From contig JAJHZJ010000014.1 in the NCBI GenBank assembly GCA_023548195.1, forward strand, positions 13,740,718-13,804,717: a stretch of DNA of 64,000 bases, in the 5' to 3' direction. Origin of the DNA: Bettongia penicillata ogilbyi (Eukaryota; Chordata; Mammalia; Diprotodontia; Potoroidae). Made by a program: the position numbers and the translations under genes. Below the pieces are notes generated by a model. It worked only from the letters and a program-made list of their open reading frames with translations. It was not told where the DNA came from and searched no databases. Numbering within the stretch: position 1 is the first letter of the stretch; each line of letters starts with the position of its first letter. Below, piece after piece: positions 22,267-34,218 of this stretch.

Positions 22267-24090
22267 CCCTCTACCTACCTAAATACTGAGAAAAGTCTCA
22301 AGAGTTACAAATATTATCTTTCTATGTAGGAATGTAAACAGTTCAGCTTTAGAAAGTCCTTTGTGATTTCTCTTTCCTGTTTACTTTTTAATGTTTCTGT
22401 TGATTCTTGTGTTTGAAAGTAAAATTTTCTATTCAGTTTTGATCTTTTCATCATGAATGCTTAAAAGTACTCTATGTCATTGAATGACGATTTATTCCCT
22501 TGAAGTATTATACTCAGTTTTGGTGGGTAGGTGATTCTTGATTTTGATCCCAGTTCCTTTGAATTCTGGAATATCATATTCCAAGCCCTTCTATCCGTTA
22601 ATGTAGAAACTGCCAGATCCTGTGTTATCCTGATTGTATTTCCACAATACTTGAATTGTTTCTTTCTAGCTACTTACAGTATTTTCTCCGTGACCTGAGA
22701 ACTCTGACATTTGACCACAATATTCTTCTTTTCAGGTCTCTTTCAGGAGGTGGTCAGTGGATTCTTTCAATATTTATTTTGCCCTCTTGTTCTAGAATAT
22801 CATTGCAATTTTCCTTGATAATTTCATGAAAGATAATGTCTAGGCTCTTTTTTTGATCATGGCTTTCAGGTAGTCCCATAATTTTTAAATTGTCTCTGCT
22901 GTATCTATTTTCCAGGTCAGTTGTTTTTCCATTATGTGATGTTTCACATTATCTTCTGTTTTTTTCAATCTTTTGGTTTTGTTTTGTAACTTCTTGGTTT
23001 ATCTCATAGTCATTAGCTTCCCTGAACTCCACTCTCTCTTTTAAAGAACTATTTTGTTCAGTGAGCTTTTGAACCTTCTTTTCCATTTGGCTAATTCTGC
23101 TTTTAAAGCCTCCTTCTCCTCATTAACTTTCTGGACTTCTTTTTCCAATTTAGTCAGCCTATTTTAAAAGGTGTTATTTTCCTCAGCATTTTTTTGGTTC
23201 TCCTTTAGCAAGCTGCTGACTTGCTTTTCAAGATCTTCTCTGGCCTGAGTCCATTTCATATTCATTTTGTAGGTACTGGAGGCAGAAGCCTTGACTTCCT
23301 CTGACAGTATGTCTTGTTCTTCCTCATCTGAGAGGATGGAAGGAGATGCCTGTTCAGCAAGAAAGTAACCTTCTATAGTCTTCCTCCTCCCCCCCCCCCT
23401 TTTTGGGGCATTTTCCCAGTCAGTTACTTGACTTCTGAATCATTTGTCAAGAGGAGGGTCCTAGTGCTCCTCCTCCCCCCAGGACCTTGCTCAGGGCTGA
23501 GCTTCAGATCAGCTACTCAATTCCCCCAGGAGATTTGGGTGGGGGTGGGGCTGCCACTGAGGGCTGAGGTTCAAATCAGCTTCTCAATTCCCTCAGAGGC
23601 TTTACGCTGAGCTGCCTGGACAATGGATTCAGGTTGCTTCTGGGGCCACTGTAGCCACCTGCCACCAGCTTCTGCTGCCACCTCTGCCACCACCTTGGGC
23701 TAGTATTGGGGGGACCCCACTCCCCTCTTGCCTAAATGGGAAAGCCCTCCCACACTGACCTTTGGAGTTTTCTTTGGCTTTTGTGGGTCAAGGGATCTGG
23801 GACCCTCTCTGATGGGAATTCTGCCCCAGAGGTCTGTTCAGGTCCTGTTCTTTCCAGTGACGCACAGCAGGGCCAGGCTCTGCTCCACTCAGTGTCCCTT
23901 GAGATAGACCTTTCCTGTTGGCTTTCCAGGTTACCTTTGGCTGGAAACCTCTTTCACTCTCTGTTTCACTTCTGTGGCTTCTGCTGCTCTAGAATTTGTT
24001 TAGAGTCATTTTTTACAGGTATTTTGTGGACTGTGGGGGAAGTGCTAGAGTACATGTGTCTTTCTACTCCACCATCTTAGTTCCACCCCC
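21374..24090 (-). mobile_element. Full-length HAL1 (half-L1) retrotransposon
   Basis: 2,717 bp flanked by a perfect 10-bp target duplication TATGCTCAGT (21,364-21,373 and 24,091-24,100). On the minus strand: 5' tip 'gggggtggaactaagatggt', a GC-rich 5' UTR (24.06-23.36 kb), ORF1 (about 23.35-22.4 kb, many lesions), then a roughly 1 kb 3' UTR with a (CA)n tract, G-rich tracts and the terminal 'ggaactcaaaattttg' module. It ends in AATAAATA-type tail repeats. There is no ORF2 anywhere, which defines the half-L1 class. It must have been moved by another element's reverse transcriptase. Confidence 0.85.
22205..22262. repeat. (TG)n microsatellite in HAL1 3' UTR
   Basis: An alternating purine-pyrimidine tract beginning TGTGTGTGCACGCACACATG then pure TG. 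It lies at the same place in the element as the CA tract at 43,322-43,385. Confidence 0.95.
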
Positions 24091-24640
24091 TATGCTCAGT
24101 TTTACTGGGTAATTGATCCTTGGTTGTGATCCAAGCTCCTTTGTCTTATGGAATATCATGTTCCAAGCCCTCCAGTCTTTTAATGTAGAAACTTCAGGGT
24201 CCTGTGTAATCCTGACTGTGACTCTATGATATTTGAATTGTTTCTTTTTGACTGCTTGCAGTGTTTTTCCCATGATCTGATAATTCTGGAATTTGGCTAC
24301 AATATTCCTTGGCATTTTCAGTTTGGGATCTCTTTAAGGAAGTGATCAGTGGATTCTTGCAATGACCATTTTACTCCCTGGTTCTAGGATCTCAGGACAA
24401 TGTTCCTTGATGATTTCTTGAAAGATGCTGTGCAGGCTCTTTTTCCGATCATAGCTTTCAGGTAGACCAGTAATTCTTAAATTATCTCTGCTGGATCTAT
24501 TTTCCAGGTCATTTGTTTTTCCAATGAAGTAACTTACATTTTCTTCTGCTTTTTCATTCTTTTGATTTTGTTTGATTGATTCTTGATATCTCATAGAGTC
24601 ATTAGCTTCTGCTTGCCTAATTCTAATTTTTAACAAATTA

Positions 24641-25149
24641 TTACCACCTGGATATTGAGCATGTCTTGAAAGGCAAACATGTTCAATATGCACTGTCTTG
24701 AAATTGGTTACCCAATGTTATTCATACATCCCTATCCCAGAACATTCTGAGACACTAGAGTTAAATTGGCAACTTTTCAATGAACTCATTTTTTTTTAAT
24801 CAGAAGTCATCATCTTATGGAAAAAGTATTCTGCTAATAGTTCCCTAGAAGAATCTCATCCTCCTAAGAGGGGAAGAGGGGAGCAAATAAGGGAGAAATG
24901 AACAGCTAAAGGAAAAAGCAGAAAAAGTTAGAAAAGAGCTGGAATAAAAAAATTTTCAGTTGGTTTTAATAGTTGTAAGAAGATTAGGTGATTATATTTG
25001 GGTTTGGAATTTTCTAATTCTTCAGTTGTTATTTGAATTTGCAACCTAAAAATGTACATTCTCTGAACTAGTGCTATTGGTATGAGTTATGAAGTCAGAG
25101 CTAGTTCTTGACCTTATTATTGGCAAAAGAAACTTGAAGGGACAATGCT
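24641..25149. other. Unassigned AT-rich DNA
   Basis: No nameable repeat, coding frame or RNA gene between the truncated L1 ORF1 and a possible LTR. Confidence 0.4.
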
Positions 25150-25680
25150 AAATTTTATTAAGATTTATATTGTCAGAGATTTTAACTGAAAAGGAGATCT
25201 CTGCAAATCACCTGAGCCAGAGAAGCAAATCCACTAGAATCTGCTCTGAAACCCCACTCATTGCACTGTGCCTAAGAGGAGAGATCTCCAGAAGACCACA
25301 GGACTGCATCAGTTTCAAAACAAGACAACTGTATGAGATAAGATGTCTGAATTTTATGATATGATGGACTGATGAGATGGACAGGGGAATGGGTTATTAA
25401 GAAACAAATTGTGCCATCATATTTTGGAAGACCTATTCGCCAAAGGGGACTGCTCTTAGTGACTTCTGTCAATATGTTGAACAATCTCTGTGCCTTTTCC
25501 CCTCATGTTGTTAACTACCCACTTTGATTGTGTGTAGCCCATAGAAGACTGCCCTCTATGCATCTAGATTGTGATAAGCCACATATGTGTAGAACATATC
25601 CGGAAGCGCAATTTACATTAGACAGCTTCTTTGAGACACATATGCTCTCTGTATAAAATCTAAGATTAAGTACTTAGCAT
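25150..25680 (+). other. Possible LTR-like or unique segment
   Basis: A run of moderately complex sequence with a TATA-like TGTATAAAAT near 25,652 and a start 'attgtcagag' that would suit an LTR. No poly(A) signal pairing or target duplication is visible, and the block is cut by a SINE. No coding frame of interest. Confidence 0.2.
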
Positions 25681-25684
25681 ATTT

Positions 25685-25895
25685 ATGCAGGAGGCATCTA
25701 GGTGGTGCAGTGAATAAAGTCCTGAACCTGTTGTTAGGAAGATCTGAGTTTAAATCCAACTTCAAACAGTTACTAGCTGTGTAACCTGTGCTGGATGAGT
25801 CATAACCTCTGTTTGTTTTAATTGACTGGAGAAGGAAATGGCAAACTACTCCAGTATCTTTGCAAAGAAAACTCCATGGATAGTATTGATGTGCA
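25685..25895 (+). repeat. tRNA-derived SINE
   Basis: Head 'ggcatctaggtggtgcagtg', 'gttaggaagatctgagttta', B-box-like 'gagtttaaatcc', 'agctgtgtaacctgtgctgg', then tail 'ctggagaaggaaatggcaaa' / 'ccagtatctttgcaaagaaa'. Same family as 7,143-7,386 but with a shorter tail. Confidence 0.85.
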
Positions 25896-26305
25896 AAATG
25901 GATGGAAGGGAAGGGAAAATTATCACATATAATTAGAATACAAAGGTATAAACAAAGAGAAGATGGTAGGAGAAGAAGTTCACACTTCAATTTCACTCTC
26001 ATTTGATCTAGTTAATGCAAGAAAAATATATACATACAGTTGGGAGAACACATTTTATTCAACAGGAAACTAGGAGGAAAAGGAGAGAAAGGGGAAAGGG
26101 ATTGGTTTGTTGTCCTTTGGGGAGAATAGATTAAGGAAGGGATTAGTCCAAAACAAAACAAACTCTAAGGATATACAAAATATTTATATCTCTTTTGAGG
26201 TGGAAAAGAATGGGAATCTGAGGGGTTGCTCATAAATTGGGGGATATATAAACAAGTTAGGAAATATAAATGTGACAGAATACTATTGTGTTATAAGAAA
26301 TGAAG
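25896..26305 (+). mobile_element. Diverged L1-like fragments
   Basis: 25,900-26,140 has purine-rich blocks ('aggaaactaggaggaaaagg') similar to L1 spacer DNA. 26,160-26,305 matches the ORF2-end blocks 'gggatatataaacaag', 'atgtgacagaatactattgt' and 'ataagaaatgaagaaggg', counterparts of 44,950-45,030. Diverged, boundaries uncertain. Confidence 0.45.
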
Positions 26306-28075
26306 AAGGGAACAAATATAATAAACCTTGTATTTGACAAGTATAAAGACTTAAGATTTGGGGATAATAATTCATTATTTGGTAAAAATTGTTCAGAAAA
26401 TTGGAAAGCAGTATGGCAGAAACTCAGCATAGACCAATGTACTACTGAAGCAATACCCACATCAGTTGCTATGAATATGTATACATATTTCTGCAGTAGA
26501 TTTACAAACTATAATAAACTCTTCCTGAATGGTAAAATCAAAATATTTATTTAGAATAGCACTATTAGGATACCAGCATGTAAGATTTAGCAAGGAACTC
26601 ACCAATCCAAAAAGCGCCAGCATCTTAAGCATTCTTTCTGTTAGGCCTCCCCACAAACAAGTTATCCTAGGCAAAATTCCTCCCTCTGCCTGCTCATGCT
26701 CATTTCTCTCTCCACAACATTCTATTTCAGTTAAAATTCCATTGGCAAGCTTCTTCCACAATAGGCTCCATGTGACTCAGACTATATCACAGCTGTGAGC
26801 TGAGCCAGAGCTCAAAGCAGGTCACATAGGCCTATTGATGGATGGGGAAGATCTTCCTATTCCATTAATGTTACAACCAATATCTTACGCTATTTACCAA
26901 GATTAGTTCAGACTGGATACATGATCTAGATGTAATGAGAGATATTCCAAAAAGTAGAAAATGGAACACATTACTTATCAAACTTATCAGAACAGTTTAT
27001 AAATTAATAAAGAATAGAGATCAAAATTATGTGAAAATGGATAATTTTAATTACCTTACATTAAACTAAAAAAGGTACAAATAACACAAATGTAGCCAAA
27101 GTTGGAAGGAAAGCAGACCATGGGGGGAGGATAAAAATCTCAAATATATGAAGAACTTTGTCAAATCTATAAGAATACAAGTCATTCCCTAATTGATAAA
27201 TGGTCAAAGAATATGAACAGACAGTTTTCCAATGAAGAAATCAAAATAATTTAGTCATATGAAAAAATTCTCTAAATCATTATTGAAGATACAAAGTAAA
27301 AACAACCTTGAGATATTATTTTACACCTACCAGATTGGCTAAAATGATTGAAGGAGAAAGTGACAAATGTTGGAGGAGTGTGGAAAAACTGGAACACATT
27401 CATTGTTGGTGGAATTGTGAACTGATCCAACTGTTTTGCAGAACAATCTGGAATTATGCTGAGTAATTTATTAAATTGCATATATCCTTTGACCTAGTAA
27501 TAACACTACAAGGTCTATTTCCAAAGCTGACTAAAAAAAAAGAAAAGAAAAGAAAATATATGTTCTAAAATATTTATAGCAGTTCTCTTTGTGGTGGCAA
27601 AGAATTAGAAATTGCAGGAATGCCCATTAATTGGGGAATGACTGTATAAGTTGTGGTATATGATTGTGAGGAAATACTACTGTGTGAGCAAATAAATCAT
27701 TTTGACTATTATAAATATCCTAATTAACTATAAAGGATATATGCGGAAAGATACTATCTACATATAGAGAAAGGAATGACAAATAGAAGTTTGCATAGAA
27801 TAATTTTACATACACATACATATATGTATATACATACACACACACATATATATATTATATTATATATATTTGTGTCTAATGGTAGCCATCTCTAGGGCAG
27901 GGGTGAAGGAAGGAAGGGGAAAAAAAGAAACAGGATACTTTTATTATGTATTTAAAAGGAATAGCAAATCATACAAAATAGACTTGTAGTTTCATGTGCA
28001 ATTTTTTTTGTTGTATTGTGTTAAGGAAATGCTTGTTTTATTCCATAAATTAAAATAACTTTTAAAAGAAAATTT
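26306..28075 (+). mobile_element. L1 LINE 3' part, split by a solo LTR
   Basis: Sense L1 ORF2 C-terminal half and 3' end. 26,320-26,437 matches 41,260-41,350 ('tacaagtataaagacttaag', 'aagcagtatggcagaaact') and resumes at 26,881 ('tatcttacgc', 'atttaccaagat', counterpart of 41,365). It continues through the ORF2 end ('gttggtggaattgtgaactg' at 27,404; 'ataatcattttgac' and on) to the A-rich 3' end near 28,070. An AT/CA-rich simple tract lies at 27,810-27,870. Frames are broken. Confidence 0.85.
26438..26875 (-). mobile_element. Solo LTR of an endogenous retrovirus
   Basis: 438 bp that starts TG and ends CA on both strands and is flanked by a 5-bp target duplication ACCAA (26,433-26,437 and 26,876-26,880). 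Removing it restores the L1 text 'agaccaatatctta'. Orientation is set by a poly(A) signal AATAAA on the minus strand (near 26,545-26,551), about three quarters of the way along, preceded by TTCTA and followed by a T-rich block. A solo LTR forms when recombination between two LTRs removes the internal region. A 5-bp duplication fits class I or class III ERVs. The minus-strand open frame here is coincidental. Confidence 0.75.
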
Positions 28076-31000
28076 AAAGGAATTGATTTGCTTCTTTGGG
28101 TGGGTCAAAGAAACAAAGAAACAGTAATGTAGGCTAGGAGTGTCACCATGATTTTTTTTTTTAATATAAGCTAACTAAAAACAACAGACCATTTTGTAAA
28201 ATGAAGCTTAGTTATTACCACTAGAATTACAACTCAAAAATTAATTGGGTTGAAAATTTTGTATGAAGAATCTAATCAGTCTTTGTATATAGAAAGGGGA
28301 TAATAATAATACAACATAAGTTAGCAAATTATGATGAGAATTGTAGTGTTTAGAAATTCAGATAACAATGGAAAAATCAAAAAGGAAACATTTTAAAGTA
28401 CCACAAAAGGCAGAACTCTAAAACTTTTCAAATTAAGCATCAACCCCTCCCTCTCCTGAAAATGACTAGTGTCTACAGAGGGTGAATAATATTATTTTAT
28501 AAATGAAGTCCTGAACTCAGTTTTTAAAGAATTTTTTATTAGAACCTGGCCAAAGCCTGTATATCTCTCATTAGAGTGATTTGCATTTGACATAAATAGT
28601 TGTCAGATCTCGTTGCTTTCTCAGCATTTTCTACTGCAGCTAAATCACCCCTAGGAAGATGAGATATTTTAGGGATCTAACCCTAAACATTAATACATAG
28701 CTATCAGCACTCTAAGTAGATGACGTTCATTCCTGGGTTCATTGGCTACGCAATGAACTTTTATAAAAGATGTTTATTTAACTTCAATTGCAACAAATAA
28801 CAAAAGATAGGATGTAAATATATGGTAGTGGTGTTCAGTCATGTCTGACTTCATGATGGGAAGGATATCCTTTTGAAATTGTCTGGAAGTCAGAGTAAAT
28901 TGCAGCTCTGAGTTTTTGACCAGTCTGAATTCTAATTCTAAATTGGTTTAGATATGTGTCCACTTTATCTTGTCAAATGTCTTGTCTGTGTTTCTGAAAT
29001 GTTTTTTGTTTTGTGATGAGAGATTTAAAATTCAGCCAGAAAAACCTTTAAGGAATTGTTGAGGTCTATGGGAAAAGCAGGGAAAAACTCTCCAGAGGTG
29101 AAGCGGGGAGTTAATTAGCAAAATAAAACATCTTGAGCAGACAGCTAGGATGAAAGGCTGAGAGTTTTGAACTCAGGCTTAATTAGGTCTCAAAGCTTAA
29201 GTTTGTACTTCATGTTTAAATTAAATCGATGTATCTGATATCAGGCAATGTGTTTAAAATGGCAAAATAAGGGGTTTTTCTATCTGTAGAAGGGATCAGT
29301 TTAGAATAAAAGCTCTTTGCAGATGGTGGGGGGAGAAATGCAGCTCTCTCAGGGTGTGAATTTTTAGGCATTTTAAGTCCTTCTAGTTTCTAAGGTGCAG
29401 AAAAGAAGTATGAAATTGGGGAATTATTTTTAAAAATTTATTTGAAATGTAAAGGAAAAATGGAAGCAGTCTGAGTTTGAAAGATTAGGGAAGAGAAATA
29501 AAAGCTTGAGTGAAAATGTATAGAAGGTAGAAAAGAAACGGTTTGGATGAAGATGGGCAACAGCAAACTCATGTGCTCTCAGTCACTCCCTCCCCCATCT
29601 TTCTTCAGATGATTTGGGCATGTTGAAAGAGTGTAAGGAAGTTTTGATTTTGTTTTTAGTATCAAAAGCTGAAAATATAATTTGTAGCCTGATTTGAAAA
29701 CCAATAGACATAGAAAATTAGAAGGAATTATGTCTATCCACTTTTTGGGATTTATCTGTGGGAAAGTCATGTTGAATTTAATAAGGATATTGACTATGGT
29801 AAAGATATTGGTTCAATTAATTATTAAACTCCAAAGGTCTTTGCTTGGAGGGGAAGCTGATGATATCTTGTCAGCATTGAATCAAATTCCTTGCGTCTTT
29901 TTGTCTGGGCTAAATCCTTTAGCTAATCTGATTCAAACTTTTTGTAAAGCTTTCCCAGAAGAACAGGGAGCAAGGAATTGAAATGCCCAAAGCACCTCTT
30001 TATCTGAAGTGTAAAAGAAGGAAGGACTTCAACTTTTTAAGGAAAGTACAAGGAAAGGTTATTCAGAGCTGGGAATATATACCTATGTGTCTTTTTAAGG
30101 GAATAAAGGAATTTGTGGATAATATTTCCTTTTAAAAGGTCAGGAGTATTGGACTTAAAATATATATAATTAAAATGCTTGCAAATTGTTTTTTTGTATT
30201 ATGATTGTAAAGTGCTTGGCACAATGCTAGGCACAGAACAGATGTGTTAAATAACTTTATATGGATTTTCTTAGATGTGGATGCGTATGCTGATGGTGAT
30301 GAGGTGAATAATTTTCTTGTAAAGCAATTTGGAAACATTCTAAAAAATTAAGGTCATAGATTGGTAGCTAATTTTGGTTTCGAGTTTAAATACTTGATAA
30401 TCGTTCATGGTATTGTTACATTTCTAATATTTTTTTATTGTGTAATTACGTAAACAATTGTATCATCTGTGTTAGAAAAGCAATGTCTCTTATGGTCTAA
30501 ATGTTGTTAGATTAAGAATTGTACTGTTAGAGAAAAATGATGAATGTGTTAAGAAACTGTTGTCATTCTATTTGACTATTTAAGAAATCATAAATTTCCA
30601 AGTTTTGTCTTTATTCAAAAGAAAGCTTCAGTTAAAATTGTTTTTGCTATAAATCAAGTATTTACAAAGTGTTTGCGAAAGAAAGCTTGGTACTTATGCA
30701 AAGACCTTGTTTAAGATCTTCTCTTATAATTTTTGTCAATTATGTGCAAGAGGTTTTGTGATCTGAGAATTTAGGAATTTTGTGGTATTTAGTAATTAAT
30801 AATATCAGGATAAATTGTAAGCTGTTTTTAAGAAAGGGAAAACTTTTTATGAAGAAATGTTTTGCAAAATCTTTTGTTTGATTCTTAAGAAGGTCTACTA
30901 AATTTCTATTTGCAAGCTAATTTGTTGTAGTAATTTGATATTGATGAGAAATTATCTCCAAATCTACTGTGAATTTTCTGAATTTCCCTGACATTTGGGG

Positions 31001-33082
31001 ATTTATGCTTATATAAAGGCTTTGTGGAGGTTGGAGATGGATGACAGGATAAGAGACACAAAGTAAGGGAGACCAGGAATTTTATGGTCCAGGATAAGGG
31101 GTAAGGAGGAACAGCTAAGTGAGGGCCCCACAGGTAATGACCCTGGGCCCCTGAGGCTAGAAACCTGGAAGCATTACCCAAGTGGCTCAAAGTTCAAAAT
31201 CAGACAGCTTCAAGACTTGAGTAAGCCTGCTCTCTTAAAGCTATAGTCTTAACATGTTAATCATGAGATGCTGCAATTTTATTGGTAATAGGTTTGTTTC
31301 AAGTTTCAAATTGGTAAGTTTTCATATATGGAGTTCCTAAACAAGGAACTTGGTTGGCTGAGAATTTGCAAATATATAGAAATGATCTTTAGTGATTGGC
31401 TTTTAGAAGCATAATGCAATTATTTGAAATCTTGCTGTTTTCAATCAAACAGTTGGGTAAATTGGCACTCTTGTATAGTCATGTGAAAGAAAAGGGAAAA
31501 GTAATAAAGGTTATGCCTGTATGGAATAAGGTCCTTAAAATGTTTCAAAATGAAGTAGTAATAATTGAGTATTGATACTACTGACTGAAGGACCTAGCTG
31601 TTATCTTATTAATTACTGAAACTAAGTCAGAAACATTTTCAGTGTGGGGAAAAGAATTTTAGTGCAATTTTCTTAGGGGAAAGTAACATATGGAATACTT
31701 CTGCATTGATGGAAAAGTTAACATCCTTCAAAGTTTGTTACTGTTGTGAAGTTGTGGTACCCAAAGACCTAGAAGATTTTATGGGGAGAAATGGGAAATC
31801 TGACTTTATGTTGTTATTTAATAAGGAACTAGAACAGGTGTAAAATTGCATGCAAGCTACCCTAACCAAAATGAGATTATAGTCATACCTGAAACTGATT
31901 CTTGAAACTTGCTCTTCAAGACTTTATGGGACTGTTAACTTATTTTGAGTTTGACTCCAATGTATATAAATTATAAAGAATAAAATTATAAAGAAATGCT
32001 GTTTACTCACTGATCCGTGATGCCAGCAACCTGTGAGGTTTGAACTACAGAAGGTAATCTCTTGGGAAGGTTATGAGAACAAATATTCCGCATGAGCTGA
32101 GGTAGGATTCTTCTGACTCAATTTCCCCACTGTGACACCTGGCACACTTTAAGCCAGGATCAATGCAGTTGGCAATATATACAACTTCTGCTTGGAACTG
32201 ACATGAAGTCAGGGAAATGATGTTCCCTTGCTTTAGTTATGTCCCTACTCTTTTTATGGCAAATTTCTATAATCAAAAGTTTTGTAAGCACAATGACAAA
32301 TCTATTAAATAATAGATTGGTACTGAAACACCTGAAGTTACTATAGTAAGATGTAAGTATAAGATTGAGCTATTTGGCTTAGGATTTTAGCCCAAACTAC
32401 AACAAACTATTTAGTCTTGACCTCTATTACTAGTATATATTCCTGTATAAATTGAAGTCCTTTAATTCTTTGTAATAGTATGCAGACAATTAGGTAAAAG
32501 GTTGTGAAAATATTATTACAATTAGTTAATGTTAAAAGAATAATAACTTGTCTATTTTGCAAATGCCTTAAAAGAAGCATAACGTGAACAGAAGTTGGAA
32601 TCATTTTATGATTTGATATGTACTGTGTTAAAATTGATTACTCAATGTATTTATGTATGTACTGGTGCCTGTTATTAACTCCTTAGGGGAATCTCTTCCT
32701 CTTGTTGGGGGAATGAATAATGAATTAATGTAAAATATAAAAAAAAGTCCTGTGTTCCAATGTGAGTTTCTTGAACATAACAATTGGCCAAGGTTCAAAT
32801 TTTGGTTTTATAAGGGCATAAGGGTTGAATGGTCATTTTAGATTGTGTCAAGATCAATTTTTGTAGGAGAATGAACACAAGAAAGTGGATTTCTACAAGA
32901 AAATGACAAGAAGGTGCTGGTTCTAATTTTCATGTTTGTTGTCATGACTAGTCATGAAAAACATAGATAGTGAAATAATAATATAATTGAAAAACAATAT
33001 TTTTCATGTGCTCTTATTTGTATTTTTGTAAAATTGACAGTATCCATCTACAATTTCATTATTGTCAAAGATTTACAACCAT
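28076..33082. other. Repeat-poor AT-rich island of about 5 kb
   Basis: The longest block without a major recognisable retrotransposon. Small items inside: an antisense SINE tail ('gttcagtcatgtctgacttc', 28,833-28,862) and a MIR 3' end (30,165-30,265, 'gtaaagtgcttggcacaatgctaggcacag'). Elsewhere there are long AT-rich runs, a TATATAAAG at about 31,012, and an LTR-end-like passage near 32,110-32,160. No exon-like frame with splice signals is convincing, and the short open frames look random. Confidence 0.4.
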
Positions 33083-33425
33083 TTTACTTTAAAACATATT
33101 TACTTAAGTATTCCCAAATTACATATAAAAATCATTAACATATATTTTTGAAAATTTTGATTTTCAAATTCTCTCTCCCTTCTTCTCCTCCCTCATGCCT
33201 TGAGGAAAAAAAAAACAGTTATGCATGTGAAGTCATGTAAAACATTTCTATATTAGCCATATTGCCAAAGAAAACACACCAAAAAAGAAAAAGTAAAAAT
33301 ATGCTTAAATCTGCACTCAGAGATCATTTTTTCATAGTTAATGGATAGAATTTTTCATCACAAGTCCCTTGGAATAGTTTTGGCTCCTTGTCTTGATCAG
33401 AGTAGCCAAGTCTGCCACATTTGTG
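33083..33425 (-). mobile_element. L1 3' UTR fragment
   Basis: Antisense L1 terminus: 'tttgattttcaaattctctc', a C-rich tract, 'tgccttgaggaaaaaaaaaa', 'catttctatattagccatat', 'aatctgcactcagagatcat', 'cttgtcttgatcagagtagc'. Same class as 4,915-5,240. Confidence 0.85.
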
Positions 33426-33908
33426 GAACAAAGCAATATCCTTTACCTTCATTACATGAGGAGTGGGCAGCTTACCTTTTTTCCCCCAGTTCATTCACTT
33501 TGTCTCTGTAAGTGCATGGCATTTAACACACATGTTTTTCTCTGAGCCTGGATTTAAGAATTCTCACTACCTCTTCTGTTTTAAATTTCTTTCTTGAGTA
33601 TTAATGACCCAGTATTGACCCTGAGATACACATGTTCAGGTTTGGGGGTGACTTTATGAATTTGAGAGGTCCTCAGTATTGGTCCATTGGAGGTAGTTGA
33701 CTGGCAGTAAAGGAAGTTTCTTCATCAGAGAAGATGACCACTGACAAACATGAACCCAAGCCCTGTCCTCACTGGCCAATAGACATGGATTTTAGTACAG
33801 AGGCAAAATGAAGCAATTCCACCAATTGTTTTATTAACCTCCTGGAAGAGTATGATTGTAGTTAGAAAGTAAGTTACTGAATGCTCCTTGAAGTATTTCT
33901 ATTAATAT
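33426..33908. other. Unassigned DNA
   Basis: No nameable repeat or coding frame. Possibly the remains of an older element. Confidence 0.4.
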
Positions 33909-34218
33909 CTATGGGGCAGCTAGGTGGTGCAGTGAATAGAGCACCAATGCAGGAGTCAGGAGGACCTGAGTTCCAATCTCACCTCAGACACTTGACACTC
34001 GCTAATTGCGTGACCTTGGGCAAGTCACTTAACCCCAAATGCCTCATCCTGGGTCATCTCCTGATGAATATCTGGTCATTGGATTCAGATGGCTCTGGAG
34101 GAGAAGTGAGGCTGGTGACCTACACAACCCTCCCTCACTCAAAACAAAGTCAAGTGCAAGTCATGTCATTATTTCTCTGATGGCATGATCTTCTTCGGCA
34201 ATAAAGGGTGCATGCACA
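33909..34218 (+). repeat. Composite SINE with RTE-like tail
   Basis: Head 'ggggcagctaggtggtgcag' with tRNA-like A-box region, 'gcaggagtcaggaggacctg', 'gagttccaatctcacctcag' (B-box region), 'gtgaccttgggcaagtcact'. It then carries a long second module: 'gggtcatctcctgatgaata', 'gattcagatggctctggagg', 'gtgaggctggtgacctacac', and the end 'gatggcatgatcttcttcgg'. The end matches the RTE fragment's 3' terminus at 6.2 kb in pattern, implying mobilisation by RTE machinery. Confidence 0.85.

Larger units (their letters stand above)
20417..24640 (-). mobile_element. L1 LINE (ORF2 start, spacer, ORF1) hosting a full-length HAL1
   Basis: A second antisense L1 piece. The ORF2 start is readable at 20,725-20,543 (minus), including the endonuclease N-terminal mark VNGMNS. 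The pyrimidine-rich ORF1-ORF2 spacer follows (20,600-21,000), then ORF1. ORF1 is split by a HAL1: the C-terminal part lies at 21,000-21,373 and the rest at 24,091-24,640, where RSSRDNLRITGLPES is readable (24,693-24,346 frame), the RRM-like core of L1 ORF1p. It is 5'-truncated near 24,640. Its 20,417-20,900 part repeats 19,961-20,416, so these may be two L1s abutted rather than one duplicated element. Confidence 0.75.

Noticed and set aside
22004..22282. 92-codon frame ending in a run of VCVCVCV
   Set aside because: It reads through the (TG)n microsatellite in the HAL1 3' UTR.
26462..26761. 99-codon minus-strand frame (MWKKLANGILTE...)
   Set aside because: It lies wholly within the solo LTR and corresponds to no retroviral protein.
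31860..32160. LTR-like passage with TATATAAAT, AATAAA and a TG-CA-like end followed by TGG
   Set aside because: TATA-like and poly(A)-like strings are only about 15 bases apart, no target duplication or pairing end is visible, and the TGG context does not match a primer-binding site I know.
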